Under the pieces are notes generated by a model. That model had not been told where the DNA came from and ran no database searches. It worked only from the letters and a program-made list of their open reading frames with translations. Shown one piece after another: positions 1 to 14,400 of a stretch of DNA of 64,000 bases. Both the position numbers and the translations under genes were made by a program. This DNA is from Lutjanus erythropterus (lineage: Eukaryota > Chordata > Actinopteri > Lutjaniformes > Lutjanidae): contig CM034594.1 of assembly GCA_020091685.1 (NCBI GenBank), positions 5,640,903 to 5,704,902 on the forward strand, read 5' to 3'. The first letter of the stretch is position 1; every line of letters begins with the position of its first letter.

Positions 1-960
1 ATACAAATTTTATTTCTTTTTATATTTTCTCAGTTTCACAAGTCAGTTCTTCACTTCACAGAACTTATGAACTTTCAAAGAACTTACAGCTGCAGCTGCT
101 CCTGTTGGAGTGACTTTGTCCCACAATGGCATGAATTAAACGTGTGAAACCGCTCCCAGTGAATTTGTTAAAGTTTAAGTATAAGGGGGTAGGGACTGAA
201 ATCAATACTAACATGTTGCCGTGTTTTTATTGTTGTGAAAAATGCAACCATGACATTGCTAATGTACTGATCTTGTTTCACCGGAAAAAATGATTAAAAA
301 TAAAATCATCCATAACCCTTATGTTAAATTCATTATTTATGTGGATTTATGTAGCATTAAGCCTTTATGCCCTCAAAAAATTGACAATACCAAAGGCCAA
401 GTGGCCTTGGCACTAAAATGATGAAATTCCAGACCTGGACAGAGAGCACAGCTAATGCACTTAACATAAGTCATGCTACGACTTCTGCTGACATAGGGGC
501 TACGGGTTAGCGCAAAAAAAATATTCAATGTAATATATGTAGGAGGGTCAGTTAAGAGCTCCATTGCCTGAAAATCTCTGGTCTGTACTATAACATGCCA
601 GCTGTTTTTCACCTGCAATTTATGTCTTCCAATGAGACAACCCACCCCTGTTTTCTAACAGACCCCACTCATGAATGAGGACGCTCAGCTGCAGTCTTAT
701 GCTTATTCATTTTAACCTCATTCACTCTTTCCTCTCCTGGTTGCTCATGCTATTTAATCCTGCTCTCTTTCTGTTATCAGTATGGAAATAATATGAAAAA
801 ATATACAAGGAGACTTGACTGTCAGGATTGCTTTTGGTTGCAGTGATGAAACATAATTTCTGCCGAGGTGCTGCTTTTGCTCGGCAAGCGCAGCGGTTTT
901 GTTCTGTTGACTGTTGCTGTAAGCTGCTATTTGTTGAGGTCTTTTTTTTTTCTCTTCTAG
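1..960. other. drd2: drd2 intron upstream of the TM3 exon (partial)
   Basis: AT-rich intron sequence with no exon recognised. It ends in a strong polypyrimidine tract (t9 tctcttctag) at the acceptor. The exon coding TM1 and TM2 was searched for by motif and not found. Confidence 0.8.
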
Positions 961-1070
961 GTAGTTGGAGAGTGGCGCTTTAGCAAGATCCACTGTGACA
1001 TCTTTGTCACTCTGGATGTGATGATGTGTACAGCCAGCATCCTCAATCTCTGTGCCATCAGCATTGATCG
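961..1070 (+). CDS. drd2: drd2 exon: extracellular loop 1 end and TM3
   Basis: 110 nt, starting [15 protein letters not shown] and ending in the first two bases of the DRY arginine codon. Acceptor tctcttctag, donor gtgagt. The length and phase match what I recall of the mammalian exon. It carries the conserved disulfide Cys and the amine-binding Asp of TM3. Confidence 0.97.
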
Positions 1071-2427
1071 GTGAGTTCACCTCTGAAAAGATTGTTTAGT
1101 CCTGTCTGTCATGCTTCCTGTATGGATTTGTAATGGAAATCTTTACTTTCTGAAAAGCAGAGAACTGCTATCTTTTAATTGCATGACAAAGCCCATGTAT
1201 CTGTGTACAAACTACATGCCTTTTCCAGACATGTATTCCACACCACACATCTTTACTTGTTTATTTATATAGAAATGCATACCTATACCCATACCTAATT
1301 ACTCACCACCAGATGTTTCAGGGTTACAAATGTGACTTTCTTAATATGACAAACTGCAGCAATTTCAAAACTTAAATGTATACATGATTTAATGAACACC
1401 TGTAACTAAGACAGGTGTGTAGGAGGATTGGATGGCAAAGTTGTGGACACCAGAACCAGAACAAACTTTCTATTAAAGTTAAATAAAGCTTTCTACATTT
1501 AAGTTTCTGTCTCCCCTCGTGCTGTGAGCCACAGGCAAGGGGACTGACAGCTTTTACTATACATATGGGGACTCTGTGTCTCTGTCACTCTGAAATTCTG
1601 CAACAACAGGCAACAGAAGGGCAGGCAGACAACAGAGAAGAAGAACAGGGTAGAGTCGTAGAGAACAGTCGCAGGAGACATTGTAGTGATGAGAAGAAGT
1701 AACATGGCTTGTTTTGTTTACTTGCCATGTGGGGGTGTTCCTATAGGGATGGCCTGGGGCACTGGCCACCACTGAAAGCCATCTGAAGTGCCACCCTATT
1801 ATCCTCAAGTATGATTGGCTATCTGTAAAGTGAGAGGAGAGATGTTAGTTTGAGTCAACTCTTTATGGATCATTTTACAACACTTGCACCAACCCCATCA
1901 AAGACGTCTGCCCCTGCCACGGGCAAACCAACTCCAGAGCATTGGCGTTCGTAAACACACCATTCAAAGTTGGCCCTTTCTTACAAGCTCAACAAGTGAG
2001 AGAGAGCGAGAGAGACATAGAGAGTGAATGAAGACAGAATGACGTTAGCGAGAGCAAAGCTATGAATCAGAGATATAAACCATTATTATCTGATTATGTT
2101 CTAAAGAACAAATAAACATGGCCACACATCTGCACAAGACCAGATTTTGTGTAAATACAGCCAAAGTGAACCTCACTCTGCCCCACCTGTGTGTGTGTAT
2201 CTCTCTCTGTAGCTCTCACAGGCAGACAGCAGAGGAGAAAGACGGAGACAGTGATGTAACCATTGGTCACTACATTTTTATTGAGTGACGCCTTACAACC
2301 AGGCTGAAGCCCAGAAAAGTCTCAAACACAGCAACAAATGAGAAAATAAGATTTACAGATAGAGAGGGCAGAGTCTCTGAAGATGCAGACAATACTAGTT
2401 GGCAATATGGTTCGCAATATGGTGCAC

Positions 2428-2468
<41 letters not shown>

Positions 2469-5400
2469 CATTAGAATTAACAGTTTGCATATTATTGTAT
2501 ATTTATACATTTAGAAGGCATGTAGCAACATTAGCCTTTATTTTGTAGCTATGTCTGTGACTACCTGAAGAGTTCAAGTCCAAACTTCATTCTCTTTTTA
2601 GTTCTGTTTTGGTTTCTCCCAACTCCTGAGTAGTATTTCTGGCTCTTTGGCTACTCGATGTTCAGCAGCTAGTTGCTAACTTTGTCTGTCTGCTGTTTGG
2701 TGCAGCAGGTACTTCACAGTGGATTTTTAGAGCTTTTCACTGAAAACAGCTGCCAGCTGCTGCTGAAAGTACGTGATGAGAGTGATGAGAGCAAATCAAA
2801 ACAATAATGTTTTGTGCCATAAAAACAAAATGAGCTGAAAGATGCTAAATCTCTCTGTAGAGCTAAAGGCCAGCCATTCTCTGTGACTACAAAGAAACCA
2901 TTGTACATTCACATAGTCACTTGATTTTTGTTGATATAAAATTCTTGATTAAAGCATTTATGAATAAGTACACGACACAAATAAATTAAGTGCTATTTAA
3001 AGAAGCAGTTCATGACAGCACCTGTTTTGTCACCAGACCTCAGTCTCCTCCTGGATTCATTAATGCAATGTCCAAAAATAAATCGACTTATTTAGTTGTG
3101 TAACTGGCATGGTGACTGTGATTAATGACAGTCCCTCTATTAAAGTAGACCACAAAGCAAGATTACACTGGAGAGCTGTTCCTCTGAGGGGCATGTAAAG
3201 CTTGAGCTTTCAATAACGAACTGAAGGAAGCAATCATGTAATGTTGACAACCGGAATACATATTGAAAGTGTGAGAGCTTTATTCTAAATGAAACACTTG
3301 TGCTCGAGTCTGAAGAATACCAAGGACATACCACTTCACATATTTTCATTTTATACAATCCTGTCAAGTTTCATTTTACATGATGCTATGCTCGGCTGCG
3401 TTTTCATCTTAAATCTATATGCTAAATAAATATTCATCACGGTCACACACAAGCACAATTTCAAGTCTTATTGAAGTGATTGAATTAGAATGCAAATGTC
3501 TCTCATACGTGGAGAAAACCTTATTAGTCTGAATAATCCCAAGGTGGATGATTGTTTATTTGTGTATTTGAAGTGAATGCTACAAGCAGAGGAACAGCAG
3601 CAAAATTAACATAGATATTATTGTGTATTATGTGACTTTTGTCTGCTTGTTGTGTACTTGTGAATACAAATAACAGAAAGGACGACAGCATCACTCTCCC
3701 CGGCTTCATTTCAGTGTCCACTCCAGTGACGCTGATTTATAAAATCAGTCCAGCAGCTCCAGGCAGCATCATGGTTTATACATCAGAGGATTGTTTCTTT
3801 CTCTGCTAACTTTGTTTTTACTCACCAAGGTGGAGCAAACTGCGATGAGATTATCACAATATGGAGTCTACTTTTGTGAATCTGTGTGTATGAACTCAGG
3901 GAGGATGCACATACAAGTGTTGACAACTTAGTTTTGGAACTGTGTAACCGCAGGCCAGAAAAGAGAATAATTAGTTAAAACTAGTGTGAAAGAGACTAAT
4001 ACATATCCAACGATGGCCAGTCCACATCCTCTATAAAAGCAGAAGACCAGCCTAAAACAAATGTGTTTTTGTGTAGGAGGTGACATGAATAAACACATGC
4101 CAAATGTGATTTAACAGAACTCCAATTATGCTGCCAAAAGGCACTTTTTAAAAAGCAGAATCACAAAACATTTCCATATCACGATGCTATCAGTGAGTCA
4201 CAATGTGCACAAAAATATTTTACAACACAATGATGTCAGAGCAGTTTGTCTCCAACTTTAGTGACACTCAGTAAGGCAAAAATATTTTCTGTACTTTTTG
4301 TTAATGTTGTTAAATCAGTCATATTTAAATCAGAATCAGAATCAGAGTTTATTTCCTGGTAGGTTTTCACATACAAGAAATTTTCTGTGGAATTTTGGTG
4401 CAAAACAATAAACACAGTGCAAAAATATATATATATATAAATAATGATGAATGTCAAGAAGCATAAATAAAAAGAGACAATAATATATGAAAAAAACACA
4501 AGGACAAAGTACGTAGAAAATAACTGATGTTTAAATTTGAGTTAATGTTTTTACATAATACAATATTCCAAATAATGTTTGGGAAAACAAGTGTTTACAT
4601 AATTTCATAAACTCTCTATAATGTCATGAATGTAACATAAAATATGATTATGATGATCCTGAACAAATGGGTCTGGAGAATTACATCTCTAATAATTTGA
4701 GCTGTATAACCTCAGAATCTGTGCAGAATATCCTTCACATTAAATGTGCAATAAAACTGCCCAAGCATGTTTGTTCTGGCTGACCCTCTCCCTCTTAAAG
4801 TTCTCCCTGAAGCTCAGGCAGACTGGGTCCAGACAGCCCTTATGCTGGGGAGAAAGCTCATAGTCACAGATTGGAAGGCAGTCGCCCCACCGCCAGCCAG
4901 AGTGTGGTTCTGTCAGCTGAGTGCTGTGGCAGCATACAAGGGCCTTTCCTTTAGGCTTAATAACCAGGTGGAGAAATATCATGCTCAGTGGGCAAAATAC
5001 ATTTTTTTTTAATGGACCCTGACAACATATATGTTAACATTTTTGGCTCATATCCCAGAGAATTTTTTAGACCTTTGGTTAATTCACACTTAATAATCTA
5101 AGTATCCAATGTTTCAGTATTGTCTGCTCCTTGCCATATAGTTTTCTAGCTTCGTTTTCATTCCGTGTCCTGTCTCACAGCTTTTACATTGTCATTTGAT
5201 GCAGTGATGTGTTTTTTCTGCCTTGTTCAAAAGAAAAACAAGAAAAACTACTGATCACAAAAAATCGCAAAAAAAAAAAAACATAGACATATGTATACCT
5301 ATTGTGCCCCTGTAGGTATTTTATGATTAAACAGAGTACAGGTGTATTGATGTGATTCAGTAGCTACCATTCAATGAATCTGAATAGATTTTCTTTAAGG

Positions 5401-8400
5401 TACCAACACTTGATTTATGCAAAATTGCATATTCCTTTGATTAAAAACTGCAGCTGTAATGCAAATATAATTCTTGCTATGGCTTCTGTGATTTAATCAT
5501 CTGAGAAGGAAGGCCTCCGTGCACAATTTTATCGAGTGGCAATGTCCAGTGAGGATAAGTGTGCTAACAACTGCACTTCCTCAAATGGCCACTTGAGGCC
5601 ATTTTATTTATATTAACACTTAAAAGTATGCATAATCAACCCCTCTCATCCCCACTCATCACATAAAGACTTTTTGTCACCACTCTTTAGTGTCCCATAA
5701 TGATCCACAAGTTACCCTCTAGTGACTGAAGCTGACGATGCTAGAAAGCCTTATTAACGTGTGGTTAATGTTGGGAAATGGTCGCAGTTTGGATAGGTTT
5801 AGGCCACAAAACTACTTAGGTACGTCAAGTGATATTACTGACTTGTTTTGTGCTTGAACTGTATTTGTTTGAGCCATCCGTCCACCCCACCCCCTCACTG
5901 GATTCTGTCCCTCTTTATACTAAGTTAACAGCCCACAGTGTTTGATACAGCCACGGATGGTTTTACATTGAAGGCATGTAAAAAGCCTGGAGTGTCTCTT
6001 TTAGCCAGTAACGGGTACTGTGCATGGCTGTATGAGTTGATGTGGGGCAGTGGCAAAACATCCATACTTTATGAGTTAGAAAACAGGTCGTTAAAATTAG
6101 GGGAGTGCCCGCTTTCAGTGACAGGTGGATGCTATCACAGGTGGCTAGACATTTTTGGATTAGCTGGTGGTTAGCTACAGTCAGGGTCTGCCAAGGTGTT
6201 GACAACCAGAGCCACCACACTGTGAGCTTCACAATGGCTCTTCAGAAACCCAGAGGCTCTGCCCACTGTTTATTATACTACCTATGATTTTACACTATTG
6301 GCAACAATCAACCATTAATCACAACACAGCACAGATTCTTCCACAATAAGTTATACTTTGATGTGCATGCCCTAAAAGACACCCTGTGAGGTTTCTTGTA
6401 AATAAAATTATGTTTACATTCAGTGTCACTCACCAGAGCACAATGTGTGTATCCTTGATGCCTAATAAATGTGTTAAATGTCTTTCCTTCCTCATAAAAC
6501 ATTCACAAAGCAGACTTTATATCCATTTTTCATCTTCTGTCCTTGTTGATTAGCTTGCACTGTCCTTCTTAACTGCCTTTTTTTTGGCACTTTACTACAT
6601 TTCTTTGCAAGTTATCACTGCCAACTGTCAATCAGCAGGATAGCGTAAAAGTGGTGGCAGGGATGTGTATTGCGTCGCCCACTCACAAGTACTCACAAGT
6701 GTGTATTCTTATGAACGTGCATGATACAAACAAAGCAGGGACCCAGTAGTAAAAATATTGCTCCATAGTGCCTCTAGTAACTACCTTCACAGGGTTCCTC
6801 GAATGGAAGAGCTGTATAAAAGTGAAGGAGAAAAAGCTCAGCTGTGTGCTGTGTTTGCATAGCATCCAAAGCCATGAAACAGGCAGAAATACAGGCTCAG
6901 TTATTACATATTCAATATTTCAATATTATTTTGTTTCTGTGCCTCATTTTTTGTGAGCCTCAGCTGCATCATCTCAGTGTTGCAAAGTGTACATCCTGCT
7001 CCAAAATTGTGATACAGGAGCAGGTGGTCAAAAAAAAAGTTTCTTTCTTCCCACTGAAACCAGTCATATTCTTGAAAATATTTTTAGCCTTACACTGTGC
7101 ATTACCACTCTTAAGACAAACCGTGGGTATGAAAAAACATCTCCATACCCAAGGCTTGTTTACACCTTGGTGTAGTGTGTTGCACAATCCATGACAACAC
7201 GCATGGTGTGATAGAGTTACCTTAGATTTACTCTGACTTCTCTTGTGTGTTTCCATAAAGACAACTGATCAAAGTTGTTAAGTCTAAAGTCTTTCAAACC
7301 AAACTGCACAGAAATTTATACATGAGACACTCTAAAAACCTGTGCATTTCCTGGTGATTACAACAAGCTCACTAATAAGGTCAAGCAGTGTAGCAGGGTT
7401 AAATGATAAGGTCATACGTGGGAGAAAAGTTCCTTCTCTTCATGCAAACAGCAGCCCACAGCACATAGCTGCTTCTAAAGGCATCAGAAAGTATCTGGTC
7501 AAAGATGATGGGCATCTCAGTTGTATATTTGGTTGCTTGATACCGGACTTACTTCTTTAAAGGACCTAACATCAGTATACAATATTCTTATTTACTCCAG
7601 CATACCATAGATCTGTTTTATTTGGCTTTTTGCCTTTATTTTTGATAGTGACAACTGAAGATATGACAGGAAAGGGGGTAGAGAGAGAGAGAGGGAATGA
7701 CGTGAAGCAAAGGGGCCGCAGGCGGGAATCGAACCAGCAGCCGCTGCAGAGGACTGATAGCCTCAGCTCATGGGCCACCGGCCCTACCAACTACGCAGCA
7801 GGGGCGCCCCATACATCTTTAATAAAGCGAAAAAATGACATTTGGACCTAGAGTATTCCTTTGATGATGGTGACTGGTGTACTCTCCTACATAAATCACA
7901 GACTGCGCCAAACACGTAACAACTTGTCATAGACAAAACAAGTTTAATGATGGGATTTCTGCCGTGTGGTAGAGGTGAAGAATTTCAAACCACACTTGTA
8001 TGACAACACAAATTTTTGTTAAACTTGTCATACTGTACTGTACTATTGTCAGCATATAAAGGTGTATACAGGTGTCGTGTTTTCATACATCCACACTAAA
8101 AGGGCTATTTTTTTCTTCACCCCTCACAGTTACACAGCGGTCGCGATGCCAATGCTCTACAACACTCGCTACAGTTCCAGGAGACGGGTCACAGTAATGA
8201 TCTCTGTGGTGTGGGTCCTGTCTTTTGCCATATCCTGTCCTCTGTTGTTTGGCCTAAATAACACAGGTAAGAAAGAATGTAGTACACATCTGATCTACAG
8301 TCTTTGAAACAGAGGCATTTTTTTCATGGTGTGTGACTAAATTACCAGAGAAAAAGTGGTACTGTACTGTATTATTCATAGGTACATCCACTGCACAGTA

Positions 8401-11400
8401 CACTACATAATGTACTCTATAATATATAACGTAGACACACATAGTATACATTGTGAATAGGTTGCTGATGTATCTTTTAAATGCCCACATTTGCATCAAT
8501 GTTGCACTAAAGCAGAATGTCAATGTCAGTGCCTATTTGCAGTAATAATACTGTGCAGCATTGCATTTTAAAAGTAAATTTAAACTGGTAATTTTCTTCA
8601 TACTGACATATAACCACTAGTAGTGAGTTTTAGGATTCTTATTACAGATCACAGGCTTGAATGGAGCATTAGAGTTTAAGGGCTTTTTAGACTTGTTGCA
8701 GACCAGCTCCTGTGGCTCATATCCTGTCACTTTGAAGCTCCACTCATCCCTTTGAGTGCCTTGATGTAATGTCGATTCTGCCTGGACTCAGGCGTTCAGA
8801 TTTGTGAACCCCACTGCTTTTAAGTGAAGTGTCTGCAGATCTCACCATTGTGAGCTGCAGGAAACATGAAAGCAGGGACCACTGGCAGGAAATGCTGAAA
8901 CTGAAGCAATCAAAATAATTTTTTTAAAGGGCCACTTTATCTGTGTTTTTTTCCCAGGCTTTCCAAAAAGATACTCCCTGTCAGCCGTTAGAGTGCCAAT
9001 GCATGTCAGTGCCTCTCCCTACCCCTGGGGGGTTTATATGTAGCAATGTCATGATGCAGAAACCTGTATCAGGTCATGTGGGGGAAACGTTTTTAAAAGG
9101 ACTTGAGACAATAGAATAGAATTAATAGAATTTGACACTAAAAGAGACAGAGGCTCGCTTTGACGAGAATTTTTTTTCCACGTTTGAATACAGATGTACA
9201 CTACTGGAAAGCTACAGAATGATATGAAACCTTCAAAAAGTAATTAAATGGACACATTTTAAGCTCCAGCAGCCCATTATTAAAATATTTCTAACAATGG
9301 ACTGAAGCTTGTAGAGCTGTGGAGAGACAACAAGTTTGTTAGAAGTGTCTATCATTTCAAACACATATTATCACAGCCTTAGTTTTGTATAGTAAATAGA
9401 CTGAATTGTGTATAGTGCCTTTACCCAAAGCATTTTACAATGCACCAGTTCAGTGTAGTGTTCAGTGACATGTTTTAAGGACACTTCAACATGTACACTC
9501 CATTGCATTCCAGCAATTTAGTATGTACCCCCCATAACTTTGGGGAGACAGATTACAGGATTAGAAACTGAAGCAGTTTAGGCTGATATATCCTGACCTT
9601 TACACTTGAATTTGGGTTACGCTCCAAAAACACTGCACATTTTTTTCATGCTTTATACAGACTTTCTTTGCTGTTGAAGTATTAACTCAAAGATTTTCAT
9701 GACCATGGGGAATTTGTTCAATCCAACCAACGTGACCACCCAACTTGAGGTAACTGGTGATTTCCATGTCCACCGACTCCAAGACCTTGTGCTTCCTTCT
9801 GTGTCAAATGCAAAAAAAAAGTCACCTTCAGATTCTCCTCCAGTAACAGATCTTGCAGTAGCTCGTCAGCAGAGAGAGCACTGGACTCTGCAGCATCTTT
9901 TAACAGTAACAGATTACTAAATAACAGTAACAGTAACTGAATAACTGAGTTCTTAAATTGCAAAATTAATGCGTTAGACAAACAAGTAATCCAAGTAATC
10001 TAAGGTGTTACTACTCTAACACACTGTTTATGAGGGTTATTTTTTCAGTCTTTTGAAAACTCCTTCCAGTGCTACAGAAGATATTATACAACTGTATTAA
10101 CCAGCTGAGTAGTTCTCCTCCTGACAGTAAAAGTAATTTAATAAAATCGTGGTGCCCCTTTAATGGTCAACCCACTCTACCTCCTGAGGCTCAGCTACCT
10201 TGAAGTGTGACGACAGCAAGTTGTTAACATGAACTACACAATTACTGTGACATCTATGTACAGTATCCATTACAACTCATTTGTTATCTGTGCCTGCATG
10301 GCAGAAATTGTTGCCTAATCTGAAGCTTCCTTCAGGGTCTGAACTTGGTACATTTTTTGTATCCAGTCCAGGACTGTCACCTCAGTGTGTTTGTTCTGGT
10401 ATGAAGGGAGCTTTAAAAAGTCAGCAGCTCAGGGAAGATTTGGCTTCCTTTAAAAGCAAATCAGTGAAATCTTGAATTAACAAGCAACCAGTGCAGGAAG
10501 TTGAGAATTGCAGTGATATGATCTCTACATTTGGCAACAAATAAAAGCCCCATGAAAGCACCCTGGATAAGATAAAAGGTGGTTGAAGTAAATGGGAAGG
10601 GAAATGACCTCCAAGTAAAGAGTAGGAGTGGTTACATTTTAGGACAGATTTTGAGACTGAAGTCAAAGAGCAACCCTTCATTGTTACACTACAACTTCAA
10701 GCCAAACTAAGTTTTCCATTTTATTGTAGAAAGTTTTCCAGGAGTCACATTGACAAAAAACACAACAAAACTACACACACAAAAGAAAAAAGCAGTTTCT
10801 GATGGAACATGCTGTCTGAAGTCTTTTATTCGCCCTGTGCTTATCTCCACAGCTACTCGTGATGAGTCACTCTGTGTGATTGCCAATCCGGCCTTTGTGG
10901 TCTACTCTTCCATCGTGTCCTTCTATGTTCCCTTCATCATCACGCTGCTGGTTTATGTGCAAATTTATGTGGTCCTGAGGAAGCGCAGAAAACGTGTTAA
11001 CACAAAGCCAAAGCAGCGTGTGTGTCAGGCTGCTGACCCTGATGTGGCCACTTCACTGAAGGTGAGCTTCTGTGGCAATAAGGCCACCATTTACACTTTT
11101 ATGACTTCATTATGAAACCAAGATTGATTTAAACCTTTATTATCCCAGAGGTCTGTACTGTCTGAACATTTTAGAATGATGGCTTTTTTTCTCTGTGCAT
11201 GGATGATTCAAGCAAAAAGGATGATACAAACTAATGAAAGATCTGTGTAAAAGTCTGAGGTTGCAGCCCACTAAATCCATGAAAAAAAAATCATAGACCA
11301 TCTTTGTGTTCCATTTTTAAAAATGGATGATATAGTACCGTACACTTTTCTTTAAACTTTATTGCCATTTTCACACAATAAAAGGCAAAATCACCTCACT

Positions 11401-14400
11401 TCACATTGAGCACCAGTACCAAATTCCAGGTACTGGTACTGGTATGGTATTGGTTCAAATGTGAACAGTATGTAAGCTTAATCAGAAATAAAGTACCAGA
11501 TTCCTAACTAAGGTAATTAATAACTGGTGTCCGTCTCTTTTTAAGAATGGACAGTTGTAGTTGTTGGTTGGCAGTCATGTGTTCTTTCATGTAGACATGC
11601 TTGGTTTTCTGTAATCATTGAATAACTGTGGATAGGTTAGACTTCATCTAATTAATAATTATTATTTTTCTTGCAACCGTCAATAAAATATGCAGTATAC
11701 AACACAGGTTGACAGACATTCATATAACACTCCCATAAGCATTTTAGAGTGACATCTTTTTCAACCAGTGTGAAAAAACATCACAACATAAAATTAACCT
11801 CTTGCCCTTTAGGTTAATTTGTTCTCTTATGACACTGCAATCTCAACCCAAATATACTTGATGGTTTAATGGACAACTGTTGTATTATGTAACAGCATAC
11901 TGCAAAAGAGGAAAACCCAGACAAGAAGAGAATTGATTTTCTTTGAAAAACACAACAAATAACATTCAAGGCAAGAGATTAAAAGGGCAGGTCTCAGTTA
12001 CACCTAAAGCACTGTTAGATTGTTTTTCTTCACCCCACCATATATACATGAGACTCTGTATAACTGGTTGCATTCTGGAGGCCAGTTTTAATCTTAAGGT
12101 TACATTCACTGGCGTGTTTCAGTGTCGAAAGCCGTCACGCAACCTTAACTATGGTGACCCTCAAATGACCTTTTGCTTTTCTGGTTATTGATTTAGTGAC
12201 ATGCTGAAGCTCAATGGGCTCTGCACAGGAAGCCAAGTAATGCTTTTGATCCAGTGCACCGCATTACTCATGTTCATGCATGGCTTTACAATGTGGTTTC
12301 TGAGTGTGCATGTGTGAGTGTGTGTTATAGATTTATATCAGGGAAGACATTTACATGGGAGTTCACAGGGAGTATAGGCTGCATATTACTTGATAATTTA
12401 ATGATCTGTGAAGTCGTTACATGGCAGCATGTTGACAGATTATGTACATAATCTTTATGGAGTAAAAAAACATAATTTGCATAAAATTTCACTTAGACTG
12501 TTAATTGTTGAATGAGTTGGTTTAATTTCGGTGAAATAATCTTGGTTCACAATTTCTTCCACTGTCAGGTTAATAGATTTACAGCTGCAGCTGCAGATCA
12601 GATTCTTGGCCAGAGCCCCATGTAGCCTCATTTGACCCAGTAGGCAGTGGGACCTGTGCTTAGACCTGTGCTTAGACAGCCCTTTTGTCAGTTGTGCTTT
12701 GACATTGTATCCTCTCCTTGCCTGACACAGCTGTTTTCATTTCAGGATAAGTGCACTCATCCAGAGGATGTGAGGTTGTGCACCATGATTGTTAAATCTA
12801 ATGGGAGTTTTCCTGTCAACAAGAAGAAAGTGGTATGTGCCCTTCTTTGTGCTTTTGTTTACAGATTTTTTTCTCCTAAAAAGTTTAATTGTTGGAAACA
12901 TTTGTTTTGCTCATGTGTGTGTCACCTTGAAGTTTTCTTCCCCCTCTCAGTGAAAATATGGCTTTAAAAGGCACCTTTCTGCTTCTGTGAGCACAGAAAA
13001 GCTGAATTAAACACTGAGCGTGTGATAATTTGTTCTCTTTTAAAAAACCTATTATTTCAAATGTCACGTATTATGTGATAACCTGAATGAAAAATGACCA
13101 TCTGAATCCGTCTTTTTCTGCTCACCCCAACCTTGCTCAGATATTCATCAAAGATGGAGTCAATGAAGGGGAAGATCTGGAGCTGGATGAGCTGAACAAC
13201 AGTGGCAGCAGCCAGAAGCAGACACAGCAGCAGCCACAGTGTGCCCTCGGAGACACTCCGGCCACCAGCCACCAGCTACTGATGCCCAACAAAGCCAACG
13301 CTAGCCCCACCTCCACACCTCCCACACCCCCCGAGGAGGGCCAGAAAGCAGAAAAGAATGGAGATCCTACCAAGGAGGCCCTGGGGGACCCGGCTCCCGT
13401 TGTGGCCAAAGCCTTCCAGACGCAGGCCTTACCTAACGGCAAGACGCAGACCTCTGTGAAGACCCTAAGCAAGAGGAAGATCTCCCAGCAGAAGGAGAAG
13501 AAGGCCACTCAGATGTTAGCCATCGTCCTCGGTATGCTGATTCACACTTTATTAGAAGGGGCGTGCATAAGACTGTCAGAACCATGTAGTAACACCTGTC
13601 ATGAATATAAACGCTTTATGAATGTCTGATGAATGTCTATAATGTTCTGTTGTCAGTAAGTGTCTTTCAGTCAATTATACCAATTTAACACTAACAAAGT
13701 CAATAATGTCTTTGTTATGACAACTTGACATTAACCAAGATAATCTGTCAGTGTCTTTGTCATGAAAAGCTGACATTATCATACTTAAAGAAACGGTTTA
13801 GCTTTTTGTTTTAACATGACATTAAACTTTCACATGTGGTTGGTTTTGACACTGGCCATCATGACACGATTATAAGCACGTCATGAATATTTTCCTTGAC
13901 CTCAAATAAAATGGTACGTTTTGGACTTGTCATAAAGATGTCATCAGGTTTTATTACACTGTCAAATGCTTTTGTTATGGTGGTGTGAAGAATTTCCTAG
14001 ACTTCAAATAAAGTGGTACCATTTGGACTGATGTCATTAAATGTTATAAAACCAGTTTGACAACAGAGTGCAGTAACAGTGCCATGTAGCATACAGGTTA
14101 GCTAACGGACAAATAGCATTTAGTTCGGTTAATGTCAAGTTGTCACAACAAAGAGATTTTTGTCTTGGTTAATGTCTGTCACACTCTGTCACTGAGATTT
14201 TGTCTAGTCCTGTTTTATTTTGGTAAAGTCTTCCCTTATGTGTCTTCACTTCCTGTCTTTGTCTGTTTTCCTGCTCTTCTGATTGTCCCACCTGCCCTTA
14301 ATTTGCCCTTTGTGTATGTAGACACTATATGTTGACATTTTCAATTGTCAGGTCTTCTGTGTCTTTGAGTGTCTGTTGTGTCTGTTCTCCAGTATCCCAG

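Larger units (their letters stand above)
1071..8129. other. drd2: drd2 intron, about 7.1 kb
   Basis: No coding exon seen. It holds a (TG)n microsatellite, a GAGA-rich patch near 1990, a copy of a repeat shared with 51,085-51,160, a LINE/SINE-type tail near 4,330, a dispersed repeat near 5,930-6,310, and a SINE at 7,621-7,810. Confidence 0.85.

Noticed and set aside
1-960. The TM1/TM2 exon of drd2
   Set aside because: No sequence coding a segment such as NYLIVSLAVADLL or PWVVYLE is present; this exon is left of the window.
2322-2510. Open frame across the (TG)n tract
   Set aside because: A His-Thr run from a dinucleotide repeat, not a gene.
7700-7810. Functional tRNA gene
   Set aside because: A and B boxes are present but the body and the AATAAAGGCAAAAAGCC tail are those of a SINE, and no cloverleaf can be drawn.
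13137-13508. 123-codon open frame on the - strand
   Set aside because: It is the antisense shadow of the drd2 third-loop exon; the + strand frame carries clear D2 homology and splice sites.
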